Positions 8,832-15,676 of a stretch of 27,918 nt of DNA are shown piece after piece (position 1 is the first letter of the stretch; every line of letters starts with the position of its first letter). The position numbers were made by a program, and so were the translations under genes. The notes beneath the pieces are model-generated. The model was not told the DNA's origin and ran no database searches. It saw only the letters and a program-made list of their open reading frames with translations. The stretch comes from Candidatus Heimdallarchaeota archaeon LC_2. GTDB taxonomy: Archaea > Asgardarchaeota > Heimdallarchaeia > Heimdallarchaeales > Kariarchaeaceae. The DNA lies in NCBI GenBank assembly GCA_001940725.1, contig MDVR01000014.1, positions 27,945 to 55,862 of the forward strand. The letters run 5' to 3'.

Positions 8832-8848
8832 TTACAATTTGTAGTAGG
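8832..8848 (-). promoter_or_regulatory. Predicted BlaI/CopY-type operator, copy 1
   Basis: The plus strand contains TACA-ATT-TGTA (8833-8843), a perfect dyad of the TACA/TGTA type bound by BlaI, MecI and CopY repressors. On the minus strand the 17 bases read CCTACTACAAATTGTAA. This matches the element before the cupredoxin gene (10228-10244) at 14 of 17 positions. It lies between the TATA box and the ATG of the BlaI/CopY-like gene, which suggests autorepression. Confidence 0.55.
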
Positions 8849-8867
8849 CATAAGGATCAAAAATAAA

Positions 8868-9233
8868 ATGAAGGATGACGATCTTAAGTCAAAGGTTCTA
8901 AGTGTAATGACGAGTAAAGAATTAACAGTTCGCCAAATCATGGATGACGTCAATTCTAATTCACATAAACAATATGCATATACCACAATTGGAACAATTC
9001 TAAAAAGATTAGAAATCGATGGAATAGTTATCTCGAAAAATAAGGGCACAGACAAAAGAAATCAAAAATTATTTTCAATAGAGGACAATGCTCACAAAAA
9101 AGAGGTGTCTAATTTCCTAAGGGGATTACTTCTGAAATTTGGACCAGTTGGTGTAAGACACCTGGGAGAAATGTTAGATACCGAAATTAATGAAGGAGAT
9201 ATAGACCTAATTAGGCAAAAGTTGAACTTGTGA
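8868..9233 (+). CDS. BlaI/MecI/CopY family transcriptional repressor
   Basis: Protein of 121 residues with an N-terminal winged-helix domain. LTVRQIMDDVN, then YTTIGTILKRLEIDGIV with the basic wing KNKGTDKRNQKLFSI, is the Penicillinase_R (BlaI/CopY) pattern. The C-terminal helix would form the dimer. Members repress beta-lactamase or copper genes and are released by proteolysis (BlaR1/MecR1) or by metal exchange (CopY). There is no CxCx4CxC metal hook as in CopY, so release by the peptidase encoded six bases downstream (BlaI-BlaR1 logic) is more likely. An operator-like dyad precedes the gene and recurs before the cupredoxin gene, so the regulon probably includes copper functions. Start ATG. 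Confidence 0.85.
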   Translation: MKDDDLKSKVLSVMTSKELTVRQIMDDVNSNSHKQYAYTTIGTILKRLEIDGIVISKNKGTDKRNQKLFSIEDNAHKKEVSNFLRGLLLKFGPVGVRHLGEMLDTEINEGDIDLIRQKLNL

Positions 9234-9239
9234 ATTAAT

Positions 9240-10169
9240 ATGATGATCTACAGCAGTTATCTGATATTTGTGTTTTGCACAAGTGTATTCCTTTTGTCAT
9301 TTATTTCACTGAGGATATTCAAAAACCTCAATGCAGCTCCAGCAAAAATTTTCTTAGTACTTACAGGGTCATATTCTTTAATGGCTACCAACCTTATCTT
9401 AATGATATTCATGATCATACATCTAAATCCTTCAATTTGGTTTTTATTTCATTTTCATGGCTTTATGCTTGAATCACATAAAGTAATAACATCTTTTGCA
9501 TTTATCAAAGTTGATTATATGTCGGTTTTTATTTTAATAAGCTATCCAATTTTACTATTTCTAATATTTGTAATTTCCCAAACCCTTCTATTATTAACTT
9601 CCAGAATGTTAAACGACGATTTAGATATAAAATATAACTTGAGAATACAAAAATTGATTTCTAAAAGTGATTGGCTAAAAGATTGTGATGTTAAAATCAT
9701 TGAGGATCGAAAAGTAGATGCATTCGCATTTACTCTCTTTAAATTAAGTTGGATAAAAATAAAAAAAATTAATATTATTATTTTAACAACATCCTTAATG
9801 GATATTGTTGATAATGATGAGTTAGAGGTTATTATAGCTCATGAATACGCTCATACAAAGGAACTTCATACAATATATTCCAGTGTGCTTGTTTTTATTA
9901 GTACATTATTTTTCTTTATACCGCTCTTTAAAGTAACAAGGAATTTGATCTAGAACAATAATGAGATCAAAGCTGATCAAATTGCAATTGATTTGGTCAA
10001 TAAACCATTAGCGCTAGCCAGAGCTCTTTTCAAACTTTTCATTAATGAAAATCCAATATCCGATAATGTCTCTGAATCTGAAGCTATCACAACATATAAC
10101 AATAAATTCATAATTAAAAGAATAAAATTACTTATTAGCTTTGCAGAAATAAATAATATACATTTGTAA
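9240..10169 (+). pseudogene. M48/M56 (BlaR1-like) membrane metallopeptidase with in-frame TAG at codon 238
   Basis: Partner of the BlaI-like repressor, starting six bases after its stop. About four TM helices precede a cytosolic zinc-peptidase core with HEYAH at residues 201-205, preceded by DNDELEVIIA as in M48/M56 enzymes. The frame meets TAG at 9951-9953 (codon 238). It then continues open in the same frame for 71 codons to TAA at 10167-10169. The continuation starts NNNEIKADQIA, which supplies the third zinc ligand (E..AD motif, E242). Without it the protein cannot hold zinc normally. So the gene is a 309-codon peptidase interrupted by one amber codon. This is a nonsense mutation, a base-call error, or a recoded TAG. 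Two other genes here (ending 7153 and 11955) end with TAG, which argues against general recoding. The uninterrupted part is 9240-9953. Confidence 0.75.
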
Positions 10170-10227
10170 TAGATAAATATAGATTGAATAGTATTGAAAA
10201 CCTATTGTAATCCATTTCTGTGCTCTA

Positions 10228-10244
10228 CCTACTACAAGTTGTCG
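10228..10244 (+). promoter_or_regulatory. Predicted BlaI/CopY-type operator, copy 2
   Basis: CCTACTACAAGTTGTCG differs at only three positions from the element before the repressor gene (8832-8848, opposite strand). It includes TACA-AGT-TGTC, an imperfect TACA/TGTA dyad. It lies just upstream of the TATA box of the cupredoxin gene, over the likely BRE. The repressor encoded at 8868 probably binds both sites; that is inference. Confidence 0.5.
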
Positions 10245-10257
10245 TTGATTCGATGAG

Positions 10258-10265
10258 TATATATA
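10258..10265 (+). promoter_or_regulatory. TATA box of the cupredoxin gene
   Basis: TATATATA about 51 nt before the ATG at 10313 implies a leader of roughly 25 nt. That leader carries a ribosome-binding site, AGGGTG at 10302-10307, five bases before the start, which is unlike the many leaderless genes in this window. Confidence 0.5.
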
Positions 10266-10312
10266 CACATTATTTGCATACCATCTAACTAATCCTAATT
10301 TAGGGTGTAACT

Positions 10313-10876
10313 ATGAAAAGAATAGCAAAAACAACTTTTATAATGGCTCTATTCATCATGGCAGCGGCTATGTTTACAACAACAGTTCATGTAGCAGTCG
10401 CTCAGGATGAACACGACCAACATGGAGGGACTGAATGTGATACTCCAACCCAGACAATTGATATAAGTACAGTTGATGATACTGATTTGAAATTTGATAA
10501 AACTGAACTAAAAGCAACTAAGGGTGCATGTGTTATGATCAGATTTTTCAATGTTAAAGCATTTGAACATGATTTTACATTAGAGAAAGAAGATGGAACT
10601 CAATGGACACACTTGCATCTTGATAACAGTTTGGACAATGAAACAGGTCCAGCTCCAGGAATGAGAATGGTTCATCTACAAATGCCTGATGAAGACAAAA
10701 CATTTGAATTCTATTGTTCAGTTAATGGTCACAAAGCTGCAGGTATGAAAGGAAATTTCGTTGTTGGTGAAGGTTCACCATCAGAAGATGATTCTCCCGC
10801 ATTTGGACTTATTACAGCATTTGCAGGATTAATTGCTTTAATGACAATTGCCCCCATTCTTAGAAGAAAAAATTAA
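10313..10876 (+). CDS. Membrane-anchored blue copper protein (sulfocyanin/halocyanin-like cupredoxin)
   Basis: Exported cupredoxin of 187 residues. A signal peptide (about 1-30, ending AVA) precedes a single copper domain. Type-1 ligands are visible as H86 (in AFEHDF) and C135-x4-H140-x4-M145. That C-x4-H-x4-M spacing is found in sulfocyanin, not the C-x2-H-x4-M of plastocyanin. A Ser/Glu/Asp linker and a C-terminal TM helix (163-182) with a basic RRKN tail resemble archaeal PGF-CTERM-like anchors. The protein would carry single electrons on the outer face, for example to a terminal oxidase or nitrite reductase. The promoter has a TATA box, a Shine-Dalgarno site and a predicted CopY/BlaI operator. 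An extra His/Asp-rich stretch follows the signal (DEHDQHGG) and may bind metal. Confidence 0.88.
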   Translation: MKRIAKTTFIMALFIMAAAMFTTTVHVAVAQDEHDQHGGTECDTPTQTIDISTVDDTDLKFDKTELKATKGACVMIRFFNVKAFEHDFTLEKEDGTQWTHLHLDNSLDNETGPAPGMRMVHLQMPDEDKTFEFYCSVNGHKAAGMKGNFVVGEGSPSEDDSPAFGLITAFAGLIALMTIAPILRRKN

Positions 10877-10925
10877 ATATCTCTTATTTCTTAGTTTTAA
10901 CTAAAAGTGTTCAAACAAACAAATT

Positions 10926-11228
10926 ATGAACATACTTCATTCAAATCTAATTGTGAGATATATTCTTTTCATATCTCTTTTTATGATATTTACTAGTGGT
11001 TTAATTATCTCCATTAGCCGAGAACTGGATTTAAAATAAGCAAATGTTACTAATGTTGTTTATTCGAAATTAAGTGATCAGGAATATAATTTTGCTGTGA
11101 CCCTTTTTCATGATGATGAATACATGAATCATTTTGATTTTTGGTAGTATAATATTAAAACGATTAAAGAAGTTACAATAAATCCAAAATTCAGAATACC
11201 TAGCAATATGTCAATATTTGACATATAA
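10926..11228 (+). pseudogene. Possible decayed membrane/secreted protein gene
   Basis: Fills the 422-bp gap between the cupredoxin and DUF411 genes. From ATG 10926 the frame encodes 37 residues with a strong N-terminal TM or signal helix, then TAA (11037). It then stays open in the same frame for 35 codons (including the acidic HDDEYMNHFDFW), TAG (11145), and 26 more codons to TAA (11226). One frame carrying a signal-like N-terminus and protein-like composition across two stops suggests a gene lost by nonsense mutations. Stop-to-stop runs of this length are also not rare by chance in AT-rich DNA. No family recognised. Confidence 0.25.
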
Positions 11229-11298
11229 CAAATGTTAATCACGAGGATTCCAATTACATGATACTATAATTAATATATTAATAGACAAATAATCCTAT

Positions 11299-11955
11299 GT
11301 GCCTTCAGTTAGAGATCAGAAACGAAAATTGAATAAAGTAGAAACAGAAAATTCTAGTAAAGAAGATTACTCAAAATATAGCACTTTCAGAAAAAAGAAA
11401 ACTTCTGCTAATAAAGCTTCAAAGGGGTCACAATCAAAAATATTACCTCTTTTCATTGGTATAGTTTTGATTTTTGCTCTTATGTCAGTTACTGGAATAT
11501 TCTCACCAACTGATTTCTCCCCAAATCAAAACCCTGATCATGAAAATCCCACAATTGATGATACCGATTATAACTTTTCATATACCAGCTTACAAGCAAC
11601 CGTATTTGCTTCACCAACTTGTGGCTGTTGTCATCTTTATACAGAATATTTAGAAGATAACGGATTCACAGTTAATTTGATAACAGATGTAGATCTTACT
11701 GAAATTAAATCGGATAATCAAATACCGATTGATTTACAATCTTGTCATACAATGATATTGAATGGTTATTTTATTGAAGGGCACATTCCTTTGATTGCGG
11801 TGGGGAAATTATTAGATGAAAAACCAAATATTGATGGAATCACCTTACCCGGAATGCCTGCTGGATCTCCAGGGATGTCTGGTCAAAAAACAGGTTTATT
11901 CACAATACAATCTATGATCGATGGACAATCTGTAGGGATATTTGGTACTGTCTAG
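11299..11955 (+). CDS. Membrane-anchored DUF411 copper-associated protein
   Basis: Protein of 218 residues. A basic cytosolic N-terminus (1-47, rich in Lys/Ser) precedes one TM helix (48-68), a Pro/Asn/Asp linker and an external DUF411 domain (about 98-210). Family hallmarks are all present: SPTCGCC (C108, C110, C111), DNGF, the SCHT motif (C149, H150), GYFIEGHIP (H162) and LPGMPAGSPGM, whose methionines suit Cu(I). DUF411 proteins are regularly found in copper and silver resistance loci, and the thioredoxin-like CxCC site suggests metal binding or thiol exchange. Most bacterial members have a signal peptide; here an N-terminal anchor holds it on the membrane. Start GTG, with a TATA-like TAATATATT about 25 nt upstream, and stop TAG. 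A TRASH gene follows within 40 bases. Confidence 0.88.
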   Translation: MPSVRDQKRKLNKVETENSSKEDYSKYSTFRKKKTSANKASKGSQSKILPLFIGIVLIFALMSVTGIFSPTDFSPNQNPDHENPTIDDTDYNFSYTSLQATVFASPTCGCCHLYTEYLEDNGFTVNLITDVDLTEIKSDNQIPIDLQSCHTMILNGYFIEGHIPLIAVGKLLDEKPNIDGITLPGMPAGSPGMSGQKTGLFTIQSMIDGQSVGIFGTV

Positions 11956-11992
11956 ATCAATAAGAACAAAATAAACAATAGTTGAGGAAATT

Positions 11993-12193
11993 ATAGGGGT
12001 TATAAAAATTAGTCAAAAAACGGTTTGTGGAAGTGAGCTCACAGAAAATTCGGTACCAACATTGTATGAGGACAATGAATTGTACTTCTGTGAAAATGAA
12101 TGTCTAGAAGAATTCAACACAAATCCAAGAAAGTTTATTAATTCAGATCATTTTTTAATAGAATTGAAAATTATGCAAAATCCCGGTTCGTGA
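11993..12193 (+). CDS. Tiny TRASH/YHS-domain metal-binding protein, non-canonical start
   Basis: About 66 residues, ending in TGA at 12191-12193. The cysteines form C-x20-C-x3-C (C12, C33, C37 counted from the ATA at 11993). That is the TRASH/YHS signature (C-x19-22-C-x3-C), followed by the typical EEFNTNPRKFI tail of YHS proteins. Such small proteins are copper chaperones or sensors, as in CopT/CopM of Sulfolobus-type cop clusters. The place directly after a DUF411 gene fits. The frame opens only after TAA at 11972-11974, and no ATG, GTG or TTG precedes the domain. GAGGA (11984-11988) sits four bases before ATA 11993, so an ATA start is the best guess. Otherwise a sequence error or a start lost by mutation must be assumed. 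The domain call is firm, the start is not. Confidence 0.65.
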   Translation: MGVIKISQKTVCGSELTENSVPTLYEDNELYFCENECLEEFNTNPRKFINSDHFLIELKIMQNPGS

Positions 12194-12320
12194 ACTTCTA
12201 AATCAAGCATATAATTAATTTGTATACTATTAATTGCGCTTAGTCAAGCTTAAACGCAAAAATACATTCGACTAGGAATCAGATAATTCTTAATTTATCC
12301 TTTCTCACCTAGAGAATTAA

Positions 12321-12629
12321 TTAACTAAATATTTTGGACATGATGATAACCCAGGAGATGATATTAAAGTCAGGAATGAAATAATAGCGCTAATTGAACT
12401 TCTAGATATAATAACCGTTGAGATTAAATTTGCTGATCCAGCAGGACAATATTCTTTGATAGCTGTTGTAATTTTAAATAATTTACCTATCTCAGGAAGT
12501 CAAAATTCAGTCTCAATACAAGTATTAAGTCCTGAAGTAGGAGATAATCAAACATTGATTATTGAAATCCTAATTCTAATCTTGTTTTTCTTAAGTTTAT
12601 TAATGGGACAAGCTTTAGTGGCACAATAA
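12321..12629 (+). pseudogene. Start-less open frame with C-terminal TM helix, likely gene remnant
   Basis: Frame open for 102 codons after TAA 12318-12320, ending TAA 12627-12629, with no usable start codon near its beginning. The translation opens with YFGHDDNPGDD, continues with an alternating hydrophobic beta-type stretch (about residues 25-80) and closes with a strong TM helix (about 80-98). It looks like the tail of a secreted, membrane-anchored beta-sandwich protein whose 5' part is gone. It lies at the end of the copper island, after the TRASH gene. Family unknown. Confidence 0.35.
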
Positions 12630-12689
12630 ATTTAAAAAATGTAAACCTTCATTCTAACGGTAACAAATAATTTATAGAAATTCAAGAAT

Positions 12690-13217
12690 TTAGTTCGAAT
12701 TATTCATATTATTAAATAGGTAATCTTTCTCATTTGAAAACCATAGAATTGCTGAAAAAAGGGCAATAAGGTCGGCAATTAAAGTCGGAATTGTATCTAA
12801 ATTATAGCCCCAGTTCGTATATGTAGGTATGAAACTTATTGAAACTATTGAATCCAAAATCAGACCAGTAAATAGTGAGATACTTGAAAAATAATAAGCG
12901 GTCTTTTTAGGATTTTCCCAATATTTTAACCAGTAAGTTATTCCCGCTAGAATAAGAGGTAGGAGAACATACAACTCTTTTCCCTCTTCGGCTTGAAAAA
13001 GTATAAAATTATAAACAATAACAAAAGCAAAAATCTGAATTGGAAGTGTACCTTGCTTGTGCCTTCTTAATACCTCATTTCCCGCGTCTTTAAATCTAGA
13101 TATAACATCTCGAAAAATATTAGTTTCTTCGACCTTAACTTTGTTATTTTCTAGATTATCTTGATTCATATCTTCCGGAAGAATGATTTCAGTATCAGCC
13201 TCAATTTTTTCTTCCAT
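12690..13217 (-). CDS. Four-TM hypothetical membrane protein
   Basis: Unrecognised protein of 175 residues. An acidic then amphipathic cytosolic N-terminus (1-57, Glu/Asp/Asn-rich) precedes four hydrophobic segments (about 58-76, 80-100, 108-130, 140-163). It ends with a short polar, Asn-rich tail. There are no conserved catalytic or metal residues and no cysteines, so it offers no functional clue. Start ATG at 13217. It stands alone, upstream of and in the same direction as nothing obvious, and converges with the remnant at 12321. Confidence 0.75.
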   Translation of the reverse strand: MEEKIEADTEIILPEDMNQDNLENNKVKVEETNIFRDVISRFKDAGNEVLRRHKQGTLPIQIFAFVIVYNFILFQAEEGKELYVLLPLILAGITYWLKYWENPKKTAYYFSSISLFTGLILDSIVSISFIPTYTNWGYNLDTIPTLIADLIALFSAILWFSNEKDYLFNNMNNSN

Positions 13218-13324
13218 TTAAACAACTCATAAACTTGTATTACAAGATTAGGTTTGACCAAATAATAATATTTGGTAGTCGAATTCTTGATTAATTAATT
13301 CTTAAGGTGAAATATGACAAACCA

Positions 13325-14329
13325 TTATTTTTTCACAGTCACCATATTATCTGGTTGATTATATGAATGCCCGATTATTGGTCGACTACTGTAAGCTTCA
13401 TTTATTCTATTTATTGCATCAATATTTAATTTTATTTCAGTTGATTCAATAGCCTGTTCTAACTGGTCAATATTAGTAACACCAATGATTGGGGAAGTTA
13501 TTCCTGATCGACTTAAAACCCAAGTCAGAGCAACTTGTGCAGGAAAGATATTCTCTTCTTTAGCAATTTCGATAACAGTTTCTACAATATCAAAATCATT
13601 ATCTCTGAAATATCTAGATTTTAGGTATGGATCCGTCTTATATCTCACACTATTAATGTTCTCATCTCTTTTATATTTACCACTTAAAAATCCACGAGCT
13701 AATGGACTCCATGGAATAATACCCATACCTTGATCTATGCAAAATGGTATAATTTCCCTTTCTTCTTCTCTATACATTGCATTATAATGGTTCTGCATTG
13801 TACTAAATTTTTCAAGACCTAGTTTTTCTGCAGTATATTGAGCTTTTGCTAGTTCCCAAGCATACATCGAAGATGCCCCAATGTGAAGAGTCTTCCCATC
13901 ATCAATAATTTTATTTAAACTTCTCATTATATATTCAATATCAGTATTATAGTCCCAACGATGTATCTGATATAATTCAACAAAATCCATTTTAAGCCGT
14001 TTCAGGCTGGCGTCAATCTGTCTTGAAATATGAAACTTATTTAGCCCAAAATCATTTACGCCATCACCCATAGCAAATCTCACTTTTGTGGCAACAACAA
14101 CATCATCCCTTGAATCCTTAAGCAATTCACCAGTAATTTCTTCACATCTCCCTCTTGAGTATACATTAGCAGTATCATAAAAATTAATTCCAGCATCTAA
14201 TGCTCTATTTACTATCGGCTTTGCCTCATCTAGGTCAAGCATCCATGATTGTGCATTCCCAAAACTCATCATTCCTAAGCATAATCTACTTACGGTAATA
14301 CCAGTTTTACCTAATTTAGTATATTTCAT
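13325..14329 (-). CDS. Aldo/keto reductase
   Basis: NAD(P)H-dependent oxidoreductase of 334 residues with the AKR TIM-barrel. Visible hallmarks are the N-terminal KLGKTGITVSRLCLGMMSFG, the catalytic tetrad Asp and Tyr in NFYDTANVYSRG, Lys in VVVATKV, and His in LYQIHRWD. The cofactor-binding end is SPIIGVTNIDQLEQAI. The length and features match the AKR11/YajO-like 'general stress' group rather than sugar-specific AKRs. The substrate cannot be predicted; these enzymes reduce a range of aldehydes and ketones. ATG at 14329. It lies 72 bases downstream of the VKOR gene on the same strand but has its own spacer, so co-transcription is possible, not shown. Confidence 0.93.
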   Translation of the reverse strand: MKYTKLGKTGITVSRLCLGMMSFGNAQSWMLDLDEAKPIVNRALDAGINFYDTANVYSRGRCEEITGELLKDSRDDVVVATKVRFAMGDGVNDFGLNKFHISRQIDASLKRLKMDFVELYQIHRWDYNTDIEYIMRSLNKIIDDGKTLHIGASSMYAWELAKAQYTAEKLGLEKFSTMQNHYNAMYREEEREIIPFCIDQGMGIIPWSPLARGFLSGKYKRDENINSVRYKTDPYLKSRYFRDNDFDIVETVIEIAKEENIFPAQVALTWVLSRSGITSPIIGVTNIDQLEQAIESTEIKLNIDAINRINEAYSSRPIIGHSYNQPDNMVTVKK

Positions 14330-14401
14330 AATTTCTTAAATCAACTTGAAAGTAAAAATACTGTGTATAAAGATTGAAAAATCAATGTATTCAATAACAA
14401 A

Positions 14402-14869
14402 TCAAGTCGTAGTAATTTTGTATGAAATTGATATACCAAAAATAACAAATGTAGAGGCTGCTGAATAGATACAATAGATGCACACAATCTCAAATATTAC
14501 TAGTTGTACATATAGTAGATACAATATAAATAAGAATCCCATAGAACTGAATATTAAAACTAAATCCAAATGAGAAGAAATAAGCTCTGTGAAACTTTTC
14601 TTTTTGAGGATTTTATCAATAGTAGTATCGAAATATAATACCAAAAATATTGTTACATAATACAATAAGCCAATTATAGAAATTGGTATAGACAGAATTT
14701 CTGCATACTTGGTTGAATCCAAAAATCCACAATCAACTGTATAGCCAAAAAATTCTTCAACATTAGTACTGCAAGCCCCATTTGCAGTATAGTGAACATC
14801 AATTAAATAAAAAGAATCCAGCATCCCAACAAATGAGGCAAGATAAAGCAATATCTTTCTAACTTCCAC
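14402..14869 (-). CDS. Vitamin K epoxide reductase (VKOR) family protein
   Basis: Membrane protein of 155 residues with about four TM helices. Its quinone-reducing CxxC is C130-I-Y-C133 in the last helix. The loop cysteines C33 and C47, followed by S52, lie outside the first helix, and SIPISIIGLLYY matches the 'GiPis..G' helix of VKORs. In prokaryotes VKOR replaces DsbB: it makes disulfides with quinone as oxidant and passes them to a secreted thioredoxin-like partner. The divergently transcribed neighbour (15011) is such a partner. The start is GTG at 14869 with a TATA box 26 nt before it, so probably leaderless. Confidence 0.88.
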   Translation of the reverse strand: MEVRKILLYLASFVGMLDSFYLIDVHYTANGACSTNVEEFFGYTVDCGFLDSTKYAEILSIPISIIGLLYYVTIFLVLYFDTTIDKILKKKSFTELISSHLDLVLIFSSMGFLFILYLLYVQLVIFEIVCIYCIYSAASTFVIFGISISYKITTT

Positions 14870-14890
14870 AATATTTCCTTATCTTTTTAC

Positions 14891-14899
14891 AATATATAG
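14891..14899 (-). promoter_or_regulatory. TATA box of the VKOR gene
   Basis: On the minus strand CTATATATT is centred about 26 nt before the GTG at 14869, the leaderless arrangement common in archaea. It supports GTG as the true start. Confidence 0.5.
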
Positions 14900-15010
14900 T
14901 ACTTTATTTTATCACTAAATAATCATTAATTCGTATTAAATTAATAGTAAATAATGGTGATTGCCATGAAAATATAGGAAGGAATAAAGAAGTTTGTTGA
15001 ATATCAAATA

Positions 15011-15676
15011 ATGATGATTAATTCATTACTAAGAAAAGGATACTTAATTATTATTTCAATCATTTTGATCTTAGTTTTATTTTCTCCAAATCCAACAAGT
15101 GCTTCAATTTCGGGTTCTTACACCAATTTAAATAATGAGATGATTCCATATTCAATATATGATGGAAGGTTTTTGTTGGTTGAAGTCTTTTCGACGGAGT
15201 GTGGAGTATGTATAGATCAACATCCAGAGCTAGTAAAATTCTATAACGATTTCAAAGATAGTATTGTCATGTTATCATTAACAGTCAATGTAAAGGATAC
15301 AATCCCAGTACTAAATGATTTTCTTCTAGATTATCCTTCAGCTTGGACAACTGGGATTGATACTGGTAATACATTTGCTTCCCAATATCATATTACCGCG
15401 ACTCCAACTATGATACTATTTGATAGGGCTGGAAACGATTTAATCACTAAAGTTGGATTTACCAGTTATGAGGAGCTAGCATCTAATATGAACTATTATT
15501 TATCCGTTTCAAATCCGATCAGTGCACCTACACCAACTTATGATGGTGGTAATGATGATTCTGGATCTGTGATTGGGGATTTATTTGGCTCCCCGATTTT
15601 TAGCATTGGATTCTTCAGTGTTATCGTTATAATGGTATATCTTAAAATGACTGGAACAACAAATCAAGGAATTTAA
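15011..15676 (+). CDS. Secreted, membrane-anchored TlpA/DsbA-like thioredoxin (VKOR partner)
   Basis: Protein of 221 residues. An N-terminal signal or TM helix (about 8-28) precedes a thioredoxin-fold domain (about 34-170) with CGVC (C64, C67) and the cis-proline in TATPTMILFD (P132). A Pro/Gly/Asp linker and a C-terminal TM helix (about 195-215) follow. It sits on the outer face of the membrane. Divergence from the VKOR gene (142-bp spacer) suggests the VKOR re-oxidises this CxxC so that it can introduce disulfides. The TlpA-like ResA/CcmG class instead reduces cytochrome or copper-site cysteines. ATGATG start. Its stop directly abuts that of the convergent M20 peptidase gene. Confidence 0.85.
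   Translation: MMINSLLRKGYLIIISIILILVLFSPNPTSASISGSYTNLNNEMIPYSIYDGRFLLVEVFSTECGVCIDQHPELVKFYNDFKDSIVMLSLTVNVKDTIPVLNDFLLDYPSAWTTGIDTGNTFASQYHITATPTMILFDRAGNDLITKVGFTSYEELASNMNYYLSVSNPISAPTPTYDGGNDDSGSVIGDLFGSPIFSIGFFSVIVIMVYLKMTGTTNQGI

Noticed and set aside
9954..10169. Independent small gene after the TAG of the peptidase
   Set aside because: It is in the same frame as the peptidase, has no start codon near the TAG, and supplies the missing E..AD motif; it is better read as the rest of that gene.
9240..10169. Genome-wide pyrrolysine use of TAG
   Set aside because: Two intact genes in the window (ending at 7153 and 11955) end with TAG, and the peptidase is not a methylamine methyltransferase; only a local event is supported.
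14887..14901. TTACAATATATAGTA before the VKOR gene, 13 of 15 bases like the BlaI/CopY element
   Set aside because: The differing bases break the TACA/TGTA dyad, and the match is mostly the TATA box of the VKOR gene, so it is probably chance.
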